This document shows positions 35,624 to 44,589 of a stretch of DNA of 64,000 nt, in pieces. Every line of letters begins with the position of its first letter. Position 1 is the stretch's first letter. The stretch lies in contig JAHBUQ010000001.1 of the NCBI GenBank assembly GCA_019637995.1, forward strand, positions 838,381 to 902,380, given 5' to 3'. Made by a program: the position numbers and the translations under genes. The notes beneath the pieces were generated by a model. It saw only the letters and a program-made list of their open reading frames with translations, had not been told where the DNA came from and searched no databases. The stretch comes from Ignavibacteriota bacterium. Its GTDB lineage: Bacteria > Bacteroidota > Ignavibacteria > Kapaibacteriales > UBA2268.

Positions 35624-36016
35624 ATGTATGCATTTATTTTTTATGGAACGTATAGAGCATTGAATTCTACTATTTTATCTAAAGGAAAAGAAAAGCAGGA
35701 AGATAGAAGAATTAGTGCCGTAGCTCAGACATCCACAATTATAGGATTACATATACTCACTATTTTATTCTTTTTACATAATAGATTAAATATTAATATT
35801 ATTTTATTAGAACAATCTAATTTTAAAATTTTTGTTATCAGTTTAGTAGCTATTTTATGGATATTTTGTCATTTACGATACGTGAATAGGTTAAAACAAT
35901 TATCAGAAAAATATAAACCGATTTTTGATAAATATAAATATTTAGATAGAATAGTCGGATTTGGCAGTTTTATAATAAGCGTTATTTTATGTATTTTATT
36001 TCTTGGCATACTTTGA
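35624..36016 (+). CDS. Three-helix membrane protein, candidate immunity to toxin 5
   Basis: This 130-residue inner-membrane protein has three predicted helices (about 38-52 IIGLHILTILFFL, 70-86 FVISLVAILWIFC, 110-130 FGSFIISVILCILFLGIL). A strong AGGAGG lies upstream of the ATG and the toxin tail ends 12 bases before. A membrane immunity protein next to a glycine-rich hydrophobic tail fits a pore-forming toxin pair; this is inference. Confidence 0.65.
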   Translation: MYAFIFYGTYRALNSTILSKGKEKQEDRRISAVAQTSTIIGLHILTILFFLHNRLNINIILLEQSNFKIFVISLVAILWIFCHLRYVNRLKQLSEKYKPIFDKYKYLDRIVGFGSFIISVILCILFLGIL

Positions 36017-36092
36017 CCTCCTTTCTTTTTTAATGTTTTTGCATTTTATCATATTTTTATGAATTTATATAAAGAAATTTGAAAAAATACGA

Positions 36093-36185
36093 CTACAAAC
36101 CGTTTGGTGATACTTTGTGGACTTCAGCAGGCACTATGAACCGTGACAACTTCGATGGCATTACGTATGATGCAGAATCCGATTA
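36093..36185 (+). repeat. Terminal RHS core fragment
   Basis: About 90 bases encode YDYKPFGDTLWTSAGTMNRD and then NFDGITYDAESD. The DNA is more diverged from the other copies than they are from one another. It ends abruptly in an alkaline phosphatase gene fragment on the other strand, marking the right edge of the array. Confidence 0.85.
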
Positions 36186-36400
36186 ATACCGACACCATCA
36201 CCTAATATCAATATTACATTTTTTATAGAATCGCCACCGAAATTCTCAAGGGTTGAATAATCTCCGGGTACATCTTCAGAGAATTTCAAAGAATCATAAG
36301 TAAAAACTAAGATATCTCTTTTGGGCTTCTCATCAGAGCAGGAGCTTATTAAAGCAATTGCTAACAGAAGTGTTAAAATATAAGTCGTATTTCTTTTCAT
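36161..36400 (-). pseudogene. 5' fragment of an alkaline phosphatase-like lipoprotein gene
   Basis: The fragment has a lipoprotein signal (TYILTLLLAIALISSC, Cys at residue 21) followed by the start of an alkaline phosphatase domain, NVILILGDGVGINRI, where the Asp of GDG would bind metal. After that the frame enters the RHS fragment and stops, so the catalytic domain is lost. It follows the phosphoesterase gene by one base, suggesting an old operon. Confidence 0.75.
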
Positions 36401-36401
36401 A

Positions 36402-37350
36402 TCACTGCCTTAATTTCTTAAATATTTTATGATTGTCGAATAATTGATTTTCAATTCCAATTGCTTTTAAATCAATTGATTTACGGGTAACTTCAATTAA
36501 CCAGACGTGTAAATCTTTTGAGGCGAAACCTCCCTTAAGAAACCATCTGTTTGTATCAGGTTCTCTTAAAGGCGCTCCAAGACCACCTTCTCCAATGTAA
36601 GTAATCCCACGCTCTAAATCAATTTTTCCATTTCTAATCGGAATTGTTCTTTTAAGACTGTGACCATCTGATTCTATTGCTAAATCAATATTATATTTTT
36701 CAAATAAAGGTATCCAATTATCTCTTACTCTTTTAAATTTATATTCATTTGTATCTTTTACGGCCGGGAAAGCCGGCTTGTGATAATTCACAAGCAGCCA
36801 TTTTGATTTTTCTCTCAATTCAGGAAGTTCTTCTACAAGCTTATGATACTGCTCACCTGTTAATGAAATTTCAGTATTCAGAGTTATGAGTGAAATATCA
36901 TTCGTAACTTTTGAACTGTAATAATAACTGAATGCAATATCCTCATTAATATTATTTTCTCCTAAATAAAAATTTTCAAGGAAGCCAATTTCAGTGTCGT
37001 GATTACCCATAGACACAAAATAAGGAAGTATTCTGTTATCTGAACCGTAGGAATATTTCATATCATCAAAAAACCAGTAAAGATGCCTCCAATCAGCCGT
37101 AGTGCCGAAATCGGCGCCATGTATCATAGCATATATATCAGGATTATCCTCAATCAGCTTAGCTATTAGCTTCATCACATTCTGCCTGTCTATATGCGGT
37201 GTTCTTCCTGCATATCTGGGTTTATCGCCACCAAGACGTGAATCTCCCCCAGCGACAAATTTGATTTTTTCAATATCATCCGGAGCCGTGATAAAATAAT
37301 ATTCATCGGAAAAATGTTGAGATGTTACCGGCAGGTGTGTATATCGTCGG
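36402..37350 (-). pseudogene. 5'-truncated metallophosphoesterase gene
   Basis: The frame encodes a calcineurin-like phosphoesterase with VAGGDSRLGG, VSMGNHDTEIG, LLVNYHKPAF and SDGHSLKRTIP, the metal-binding motifs in order. Homologous sequence extends upstream to about 37350 (YTHLPVTSQHFSDEYYF), but there is no start or signal peptide, and most of the N-terminal fibronectin-like domain is missing. A GTG at 37178 could start only a defective protein. It resembles purple acid phosphatase-type enzymes. Confidence 0.75.
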
Positions 37351-37709
37351 GTTTGGTGATAGAGTAGAAAAGTTCGTGAAGATCTGACTAAGTTGAACGT
37401 TAAATGTTATTGAGTTGAAAGTTAAATAAGAGTTAGATAGTCGAGACTTCGCAAGTGTGGTACATCTTGCATTATTCTTTTATCCGCGAAATCTTTTTAA
37501 TCCTTTATTCTGACCAAAATGAGCTGTAATATATAGAAATTTGTGAAGTTTTGATTTATGAATGATGGAAAAATTCAACATTGCCAAAACTAATTGTGTA
37601 TATATTGCGTTTAACTACATAATGTATTTTTGTTTGAATACTTTATGATAAATGCCAAGAATTTATGTGATTTTTTTTTGGAAGAAAAATAATTTGAGGG
37701 GTAGAATCT
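37351..37709. other. Gene-free stretch between the array and core genome
   Basis: This is AT-rich sequence with short GTTAAAT/GTTGAAAGTTAAATAAG repeats around 37395-37430 and no recognisable gene or RNA. A GAGGGG ribosome-binding site for the aminotransferase gene lies at its right end. Confidence 0.4.
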
Positions 37710-39014
37710 ATGTTACATGCAGATATCCATGCCGATGAATACACAAACCCTAATGTATTAGGTTTGACTGAATCTGATACACTTGTAATTAATGCACGCT
37801 CAAAACAACTCATGTCTGAAGGGAAGCAAGTTTTTAGATTTGGGTTAGGGCAATCTCCATTCCCTGTACCGGATAGTATTGTTGACTGTTTAAGATTAAA
37901 CGCACCTCAAAAAGATTATCTGCCCGTTCAGGGACTTCAAGCACTCCGTGAAGCAGTCGCATACTTTCACAGAAGAAAAGACGGCATTGATATTAATCCG
38001 AATTGTGTAATTATTGGTCCAGGCTCGAAAGAACTTGTATTTCTTTTACAACTTGTTTTTAATTCTGAAGTTATTATAGTAAGCCCATGCTGGGTTTCTT
38101 ATGTTCCGCAGGCGAAAATACTCGGCAAGGAAATATCAGTCATACATAGTCGGTATCAGGATAAATGGCATTTAACTCCAAAACTTTTTGAAGAATTTCT
38201 AACAAAAAGAAATGTGGGGAATAAACCTTCTTTGATGATACTCAATTACCCAGGTAATCCGGATGGTGGCTCAATAGAAGAGCGTGATTTGAAAGCTATT
38301 GCCGATTTAGCAAGAGAGCATCATATTTTCATTTTATCAGATGAGATTTACGGGCAGCTTCATCATCAAGGCAAGCATATTTCGATTGGCAGGTTTTATC
38401 CTGAGGGAACAATCATTAGTTCAGGATTGTCAAAATGGTGTGGTGCCGGAGGTTGGCGACTTGGAACTTTTGCATTTCCGGAGAATTTGTCATGGATCTT
38501 AGATAAAATGGCTATTGTGGCAAGTGAAACATATACTTCAGTTAGTGCACCGATTCAATATGCCGCTGTTCAAGCGTTCAGAGGCGGAAGCGAAATTGAG
38601 GAATATCTTTGGCAGGCACGAAAAATACTTTCTAATCTTGGCAAAGAATGTGTACAAATTTTGAAAAGAGGCGGCGTAAAAGTTTATGAGCCAACCGGCG
38701 GATTTTATCTGTTTTTGGATTTTTCTAAGTTTGCAAAGAAATTGAATGCTAAAGGCATTACAACATCAAAGCAACTTTGTTCACAGCTTCTTAATGATAC
38801 TGGTGTAGCAATTCTGCACGGAAGTTCTTTCAGCAGACCCGAAAATGAATTTTCTGCTCGTATGGCTTATGTTGATTTTGATGGTGCCGGAGCACTCGCA
38901 ACTGCCAGAACAACTCCGTTACATAAATCATTACCTGATGATTTTAATGAAGTTAATTGTAAAAATGTCATTGAAGGTGTAAATGAAATTGTGAAATGGT
39001 TCAAAGGGTTGTAG
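37710..39014 (+). CDS. Class I/II pyridoxal-phosphate aminotransferase
   Basis: This 434-residue protein is a fold-type I PLP enzyme. Visible motifs are the Asn-binding region LNYPGNPDGG, ILSDEIYGQL with the pyridine-nitrogen Asp, and SSGLSKWCGAGGWRLG with the Schiff-base Lys and the phosphate-binding Arg. The N-terminal FGLGQSPFPVPD is typical of aspartate/aromatic aminotransferases. The amino acid substrate cannot be fixed. It is a single gene with its own ribosome-binding site. Confidence 0.88.
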   Translation: MLHADIHADEYTNPNVLGLTESDTLVINARSKQLMSEGKQVFRFGLGQSPFPVPDSIVDCLRLNAPQKDYLPVQGLQALREAVAYFHRRKDGIDINPNCVIIGPGSKELVFLLQLVFNSEVIIVSPCWVSYVPQAKILGKEISVIHSRYQDKWHLTPKLFEEFLTKRNVGNKPSLMILNYPGNPDGGSIEERDLKAIADLAREHHIFILSDEIYGQLHHQGKHISIGRFYPEGTIISSGLSKWCGAGGWRLGTFAFPENLSWILDKMAIVASETYTSVSAPIQYAAVQAFRGGSEIEEYLWQARKILSNLGKECVQILKRGGVKVYEPTGGFYLFLDFSKFAKKLNAKGITTSKQLCSQLLNDTGVAILHGSSFSRPENEFSARMAYVDFDGAGALATARTTPLHKSLPDDFNEVNCKNVIEGVNEIVKWFKGL

Positions 39015-39245
39015 AATATCAAAAATATTTTTTCTGAATTAATAAATTAAAATAATCAATCGAGCAAGATTAGGATAATTTTAAAAATATTGGTTATTCT
39101 CAAATATTAAACTTAAGTGGAATTCATATCATACTTCAGGAGGTCATTTCTTATTATAAATTTACATAAAAAAACACTTAGATATTGGATTTTTCCTTAC
39201 TTTTACAGTCTTATGTTATTGAATTTATGCAATTAATTAATTTCT

Positions 39246-40385
39246 ATGCATATAAAGAGTATAAATATAAATAATTTCAGGAATCACTCCAATACTCAAA
39301 TTGAATTTGGCGATGGCGTGAATGTTATTAGCGGGCAAAACGGTTCCGGCAAGACAACAATTCTGGAGGCTGTATCAGTTGCCTCACTTTCAAAAACATT
39401 CCAACCCTGCCTGGACATATCATTAATTAAGTCAGGAGAGGAATATTTTAGTATAAAAACTTCTGCCATCAGCAATGTTGATGCGCCATACAACGTTCAA
39501 ATCGAATATCGCAAAAATCAACGAAAAAAAATCAATACATCAATTGGGGATAATCTAAATCCAAAAGATATAATCGGAATTATACCTTTAGTTGTTCTTT
39601 CTCCTGATTTTAAGTCCCTGACATTCGGCTCACCTCAGGACAGGAGGCAGTTTCTGGATATGATTCTGTCCCAATCAGGCAGGCACTATGCTTCAGAAAC
39701 ACTAAGATATCGTAAGTTATTAAAACAAAGAAATTCAATGCTATCAGAGTATTTGAAATCAGGTTCAACAAATCGCGATTACTATGAAATTCTCACAGAT
39801 ATGCTTATTAAATCCGCTGTCGAAATATATTTCAAAAGACTTAATTTTGTATCAGAATTTAAAAATTTCTTTGAAACATCATATAAATTTGTAAGTAATA
39901 ATATTGAAGTACCTGAGATAATTTATATGCCTGATACAATCAAAAATGATGAAATAAAAGATAAAGATTCAATAAAAGAATTGTTGCAACGAAGATACAG
40001 CGATCTGAGCTCATCTGAATTCAGACGTGGCTCTACGTTGTTTGGACCCCACAAGGACGATATTATTTTCAAAATTAATGGTTTGAATTCCCGCGAAGCT
40101 GCCTCGCAGGGTCAGCACAAGAGTCTGCTAATAAGTATTAAACTTGCTGAGTTTGAATATCTAAAAGATATTTTGAATGAAACGCCTGTCATTCTTTTTG
40201 ACGATGTGTTTTCAGAGCTTGATACCCAACGCAGCAATGCAGTTTTTAGCAAAATCATGGAAAATAAAGCTCAGACATTAATCACACTAACAAATGCCGA
40301 GAGATTTTCTGATTTAAATAACATTTCAACCGTTTATTATGAAGTTCAAAATGGAATTGTAAGGAGGCACAATGTTAATAAATAG
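39246..40385 (+). CDS. recF: DNA replication and repair protein RecF
   Basis: RecF loads RecA at gapped DNA with RecO and RecR. The 379-residue ABC-type ATPase has NINNFRNHSN at the start, Walker A GQNGSGKTTILE (about 30-41), the ABC signature region ASQGQHKSLLISIKLAE, and Walker B VILFDDVFSELD. The ATG at 39246 lacks a strong ribosome-binding site, as is common here. It overlaps the DUF721 gene by 14 bases and precedes gyrB, a common arrangement near the replication origin, but dnaA and dnaN are not next to it. Confidence 0.96.
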   Translation: MHIKSININNFRNHSNTQIEFGDGVNVISGQNGSGKTTILEAVSVASLSKTFQPCLDISLIKSGEEYFSIKTSAISNVDAPYNVQIEYRKNQRKKINTSIGDNLNPKDIIGIIPLVVLSPDFKSLTFGSPQDRRQFLDMILSQSGRHYASETLRYRKLLKQRNSMLSEYLKSGSTNRDYYEILTDMLIKSAVEIYFKRLNFVSEFKNFFETSYKFVSNNIEVPEIIYMPDTIKNDEIKDKDSIKELLQRRYSDLSSSEFRRGSTLFGPHKDDIIFKINGLNSREAASQGQHKSLLISIKLAEFEYLKDILNETPVILFDDVFSELDTQRSNAVFSKIMENKAQTLITLTNAERFSDLNNISTVYYEVQNGIVRRHNVNK

Positions 40386-40665
40386 AGATGCATTAACACT
40401 TGACGATTTGATTCAGGTTTACATAGAAAAAACAGGTCTTCACGAAGAGTATGAATTAGCATTAATAATTAATAATTGGGCAGAATTGGTAGGTGAAAAA
40501 TTTGCGGAAGTTTCTAAGCCCGACACATTGAAAAATGGCGTTCTTACAACTCGATGCAGCTCTTCAGTGTGGCGTAGCGAACTGTTTATGAGAAGGCAGC
40601 AAATAATTGATAAAATCAATGATTATAGAAACAAAGAAGTGATAAAAAGCATGGTTATTCGCTGA
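40372..40665 (+). CDS. DUF721 (DciA-like) protein
   Basis: This 97-residue protein has the DUF721 pattern: a helical start, IINNWAELVGEKFAEVSKPD, and the KH-like strand-helix VLTTRCSSSVWRSELFMRR. DciA-type proteins assist loading of the replicative helicase in bacteria lacking DnaC. It starts inside recF (GGAGG is within the recF end), implying translational coupling. Confidence 0.85.
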   Translation: MLINRDALTLDDLIQVYIEKTGLHEEYELALIINNWAELVGEKFAEVSKPDTLKNGVLTTRCSSSVWRSELFMRRQQIIDKINDYRNKEVIKSMVIR

Positions 40666-40720
40666 TTTATTCGTATATTTGTAAGTTATAATATTTACAA
40701 ATTTCAAAAATAATTTAATT

Positions 40721-42796
40721 ATGAGCGACGAGAAAGAAATCTTAAGTTCAGATGTAGCTTTTGAGGCTATAAAAGCAATTGAACAGGACTTGCCGATTAC
40801 CAACGGCGATTACAGTGAAGGCAGTATAACAGTACTCGAAGGTTTGGACCCTGTCAGGAAAAGACCTGCGATGTACATCGGTGATGTAGGCGAACGCGGT
40901 CTTCACCATTTGATTCAGGAAGTTGTTGATAACTCTATAGATGAAGCACTTGCAGGTTACTGTAAAAATATCACGGTTATACTTCACAAAGACGGTGCTT
41001 GCAGCGTAGAAGATGACGGACGCGGAATTCCGACAGGTCCCCACCCTATAAAAAAAATATCTACTCTCGAAGTTGTAATGTGTACTCTGCATGCCGGAGG
41101 TAAATTTGACAAAGCATCTTATAAAGTATCCGGTGGTCTTCATGGTGTTGGGGTATCTTGTGTGAATGCCCTGTCAGAATATTTTGAAGTTACAGTACAG
41201 CGAGAGGGTAAAATATTCAAGCAAATTTACAAGGAAGGCGTTCCCCAAACAGAAGTCGAAGTGATTGGTGAATCTTCACTTACAGGAACCAAAGTTTACT
41301 TTAAGCCTGATTCAACAATATTCAAAACTACAACATTTAAATTTGATAAAGTTGCTGAAAGACTTCGCGAACTTGCATTTTTAAATAATGAAGTGACTAT
41401 TAATTTCATTGACGAACTGGAAGAATTGAGTGAAACTTATCATTATGAACACGGTTTGCTTGACTTCATAGGCTATATTGATATTGATAACAAAACATTA
41501 GTCAATCCGATTTTGATAACAGGCTCTGATATTGGAGATTCTCAAGTTGAAACCATTGTTGAAATATGCTTCCAATATAACGGTGGTTATACTGAAAATG
41601 TACTTTCTTATGTAAATAATATCAATACAGTAGAAGGTGGTACACACGTTTCAGGCTTTCGTTCTGCATTGACAAGAACTCTTAATTCTTATGCCAATAA
41701 TCTCAACAAAAAAAATAACGGCAAAGTTAATCTTACAGGAGATGATTTCCGTGAAGGTTTGACTGCAATAATATCAGTCAAAGTAGCTGAGCCGCAATTT
41801 GAAGGACAAACGAAAACCAAACTGGGCAATGGTGAAGTAGAAGGTATAGTACGCTCGATTGTGAATGATAAATTATCACAGTTTTTGGATTCAAGTCCAT
41901 CAGAAGCAAAGAAAATAATTGATAAAGCTTTTGTCGCAGCACAAGCTCGTATTGCAGCAAAAAATTCAAGAGATTTGATCAGACGTAAAAATTCTTTGGA
42001 AACCTCTACCCTACCGGGTAAACTTGCAGATTGCTCTCTTGATTCACCTCAGGATACGGAAATATTCATAGTCGAGGGTGACTCAGCGGGTGGCTCTGCA
42101 AAACAAGGCAGAGACAGAAAATTTCAGGCTATTTTGCCTCTCAAGGGTAAGATATTGAATGTTCAGAAATCAGGTCCTGCCAAAGCTTTAGAAAATGAAG
42201 AAGTAAAGACAATAATCACTGCACTTGGTGTTGGTTTTGGTGACTTCTTTGATATGACAAGGCTAAGATACGGCAAAGTAATACTTATGGCGGATGCCGA
42301 TGTGGACGGTTCGCATATCCGAACTCTTCTGCTGACTCTGTTTTTCAATTATATGAAAGATTTAATTATTGAGGGCAAACTTTTTATTGCCCAACCACCC
42401 CTTTACAAAGTTAAAAAAGGTAAACAAGAATTTTATGCTTTTAATGATTCAGAGCGTGACGAAATCATTGACAGATTCAGGAAAGAATCACCTAAAGCAA
42501 AAGTAGTTATTGAACTTGAAGAGGGAGAAGCTCCGGTTGATGCTGATGCTGTTGTATTGGAAGAAGCCCGAAAAGATGGTATCAATATTTCAAGATTTAA
42601 AGGACTTGGAGAAATGAACCCTGAACAGCTCTGGGATACAACTATGGACCCTGAAAAGCGAACGATTTTACTTGTAACTCTTGGCGAAGCGGCTCAGGCA
42701 TCGCGTGTTTTCCAAATGCTGATGGGTGACAAAGTCGAACCGAGACGTGAATTTATAGAACGAAATGCTCAGTATGTTAAAAATCTTGATGTTTAA
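40721..42796 (+). CDS. gyrB: DNA gyrase subunit B
   Basis: Gyrase introduces negative supercoils; GyrB is the ATPase subunit. The 691-residue protein has the GHKL motifs EVVDNSIDEALAG, DDGRGIPTG and GGLHGVGVSCVNALS, the Toprim motifs EGDSAGGSAKQGRDR and DADVDGSHIRTLLL, and the C-terminal PLYKVKKG and ISRFKGLGEMNPEQLW. It is complete, with no intein. It lies 55 bases after the DciA-like gene. Confidence 0.96.
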   Translation: MSDEKEILSSDVAFEAIKAIEQDLPITNGDYSEGSITVLEGLDPVRKRPAMYIGDVGERGLHHLIQEVVDNSIDEALAGYCKNITVILHKDGACSVEDDGRGIPTGPHPIKKISTLEVVMCTLHAGGKFDKASYKVSGGLHGVGVSCVNALSEYFEVTVQREGKIFKQIYKEGVPQTEVEVIGESSLTGTKVYFKPDSTIFKTTTFKFDKVAERLRELAFLNNEVTINFIDELEELSETYHYEHGLLDFIGYIDIDNKTLVNPILITGSDIGDSQVETIVEICFQYNGGYTENVLSYVNNINTVEGGTHVSGFRSALTRTLNSYANNLNKKNNGKVNLTGDDFREGLTAIISVKVAEPQFEGQTKTKLGNGEVEGIVRSIVNDKLSQFLDSSPSEAKKIIDKAFVAAQARIAAKNSRDLIRRKNSLETSTLPGKLADCSLDSPQDTEIFIVEGDSAGGSAKQGRDRKFQAILPLKGKILNVQKSGPAKALENEEVKTIITALGVGFGDFFDMTRLRYGKVILMADADVDGSHIRTLLLTLFFNYMKDLIIEGKLFIAQPPLYKVKKGKQEFYAFNDSERDEIIDRFRKESPKAKVVIELEEGEAPVDADAVVLEEARKDGINISRFKGLGEMNPEQLWDTTMDPEKRTILLVTLGEAAQASRVFQMLMGDKVEPRREFIERNAQYVKNLDV

Positions 42797-42820
42797 AATT
42801 ATATTTGCCGGAATTTCAAA

Positions 42821-44158
42821 ATGAGTAAATTTTTGTTTATTACAATTTCAAGTTTATTATTTGCAAGTATTCTGCTGGCAACTCCCAGCCATGAAGCAGC
42901 ACGCGAGACAGCAAGACAGTTTTTGAAAGATTTTAGAAATAATGATGCTGAAGCTATGCAAAGCCGTTTTAATGAAACTGTTAAGCAACAACTTCCTATT
43001 GAACAAACTGCTCAAATTTGGGGTCAGATTACTTCATTATTCGGCAAATTTCTTAATCAAGGTGAAATTTTATCAAGTGATTATAATGGTTTTGTGATAT
43101 GCAGTTCGCTATTATCATTTGAAAATGGTTTGCTTGAAGCAAAAATTACAATTGATAAAGATAATCTTATATCAGGATTTTTTATATCGCCAAAAGAAAG
43201 AGAAGAAGATTATATTCCTCCAAAATATGCAGATACTACTCAGTTTGCTGAAATCAGAGTTCGCTTCGGAGAAGAGCCTTTTATATTAAATGGTGCAATA
43301 TCTCTACCCAAAAGCCAACAACCATCACCTGCAGTTGTATTGATTCATGGTTCGGGACCACATGATATGGATGAATCAATAGGTCCGAATAAACCATTTA
43401 AAGATATTGCTTGGGGACTTGCTTCCAATGGTATTGCTGTTTTCAGATTCAATAAACGAACAAAGCAATATCCTGAAAAAATGATGGAAATTTTCAACGA
43501 TGCAGACGTTTATGATGAAGTAATTTATGACGCAGTTTATGCAGTAAATTTACTCATTGAGAATGCTGCACTGTACAATATTGATGTAAATAAAATTTAT
43601 GTTTTAGGACATAGTCTTGGCGGAACTTTAGTTCCAAGAATTGCCAGAGAACAAAAAGCAATTGCCGGAATTATTAGTCTTGCAGGTATGTCGAGAAAAC
43701 TTGAAAATACACTTCTTGACCAGTACAATTACCTCTTTTCACTTGATGGTGAAATTGATGATGAAGAAAAAGCAAAAATTGAAGAGTTGAAAATTCAAAT
43801 TGACAGAATGCTCTCCCCTAACTTAAGCAAAGACACACCCTCTGATTCTTTACCTCTTAGTATGCCGGCAAAGTATTGGATGACATTCAAGGGTATTAAT
43901 CCGGCTAAAGAAGCATCTGAACTTGATACCAGGATACTAATCATGCAGGGTGCCAGAGACTATCAGGTTACATTGCAGGATTTTGATATTTGGAAAAATG
44001 CTCTGAAGAATCATAAGAAAGCAGACTTCCTTCTATATGAAGACCTGAATCATTTACTCCAAACAGGTGAAGGCAAAAGTAAACCTGATGAATACTACAG
44101 ACCTACTAAAGTTGATGAAAGAGTAGTAGAAGATATTATCAAATGGATTAAAAAATAA
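42821..44158 (+). CDS. Exported alpha/beta hydrolase with DUF3887-like N-terminal domain
   Basis: This 445-residue protein has a signal peptide (FLFITISSLLFASILLATP). The N-terminal domain (about 25-130) resembles DUF3887, often fused to hydrolases. The alpha/beta hydrolase part has the oxyanion region LIHGSGPHDMD, the nucleophile elbow GHSLGGTLVP, the acidic residue near MQGARDYQV and the His in DLNHLLQTGEG. The substrate is unknown; an esterase or peptidase activity is likely. Confidence 0.88.
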   Translation: MSKFLFITISSLLFASILLATPSHEAARETARQFLKDFRNNDAEAMQSRFNETVKQQLPIEQTAQIWGQITSLFGKFLNQGEILSSDYNGFVICSSLLSFENGLLEAKITIDKDNLISGFFISPKEREEDYIPPKYADTTQFAEIRVRFGEEPFILNGAISLPKSQQPSPAVVLIHGSGPHDMDESIGPNKPFKDIAWGLASNGIAVFRFNKRTKQYPEKMMEIFNDADVYDEVIYDAVYAVNLLIENAALYNIDVNKIYVLGHSLGGTLVPRIAREQKAIAGIISLAGMSRKLENTLLDQYNYLFSLDGEIDDEEKAKIEELKIQIDRMLSPNLSKDTPSDSLPLSMPAKYWMTFKGINPAKEASELDTRILIMQGARDYQVTLQDFDIWKNALKNHKKADFLLYEDLNHLLQTGEGKSKPDEYYRPTKVDERVVEDIIKWIKK

Positions 44159-44160
44159 TT

Positions 44161-44202
44161 TTTTTCAATTAGGGCGATTTTTGTTTCGCCCTAATTGAAA
44201 AA
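44161..44202. terminator. Long perfect hairpin after the hydrolase gene
   Basis: The arms TTTTTCAATTAGGGCGA and TCGCCCTAATTGAAAAA are perfectly complementary around an eight-base loop, three bases after the hydrolase stop. No clear T-run follows on the plus strand, so termination is likely but not of the classical form. Confidence 0.6.
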
Positions 44203-44589
44203 TGTCACTTGGAAAAACTGCATTTCATACTAATAACATCTTTGGCTGAATAACCTGATATTGCCTCAAATCATTTGTTAACATAAACAGGTATCATATC
44301 AGGTTTGCGATAATCAGCAAAAGTTAACCCTTCGTATGCCAACTCAAATACTTTTGAATCCTTAAATGGCATGTGGTTAATTTGATTCTATCTAAACAGT
44401 TCGAATACAGAAATAATATTACATAATAATGAAAAAGATAATAAATTAAAAATAAATATTACAAATTACTATCCAAAAATTTGAATTTTTACAAAAACTG
44501 TTTTATTATTTGATAAAATGTTAGTAATTTTATTTTTCTGAATATGGAAAAAACAAAAATTTATTTTTATTAACTAAAAGGGAGTTCGA
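44203..44589. other. Gene-free stretch before the OPT transporter
   Basis: The left part has a 35-codon open stretch on the minus strand (about 44270-44377, MPFKDSKVFELAYEG…) that matches nothing I recognise and may be a decayed gene start. The right part is very AT-rich and probably holds the promoter of the transporter. GGGAG lies just before the ATG at 44590. Confidence 0.4.

Noticed and set aside
39015..39245. Replication origin upstream of recF
   Set aside because: No cluster of TTATCCACA-type DnaA boxes could be seen, and dnaA is absent.
44270..44377. 35-codon minus-strand frame (MPFKDSKVFELAYEG…)
   Set aside because: No ribosome-binding site or recognisable family; kept only as a note in the intergenic entry.
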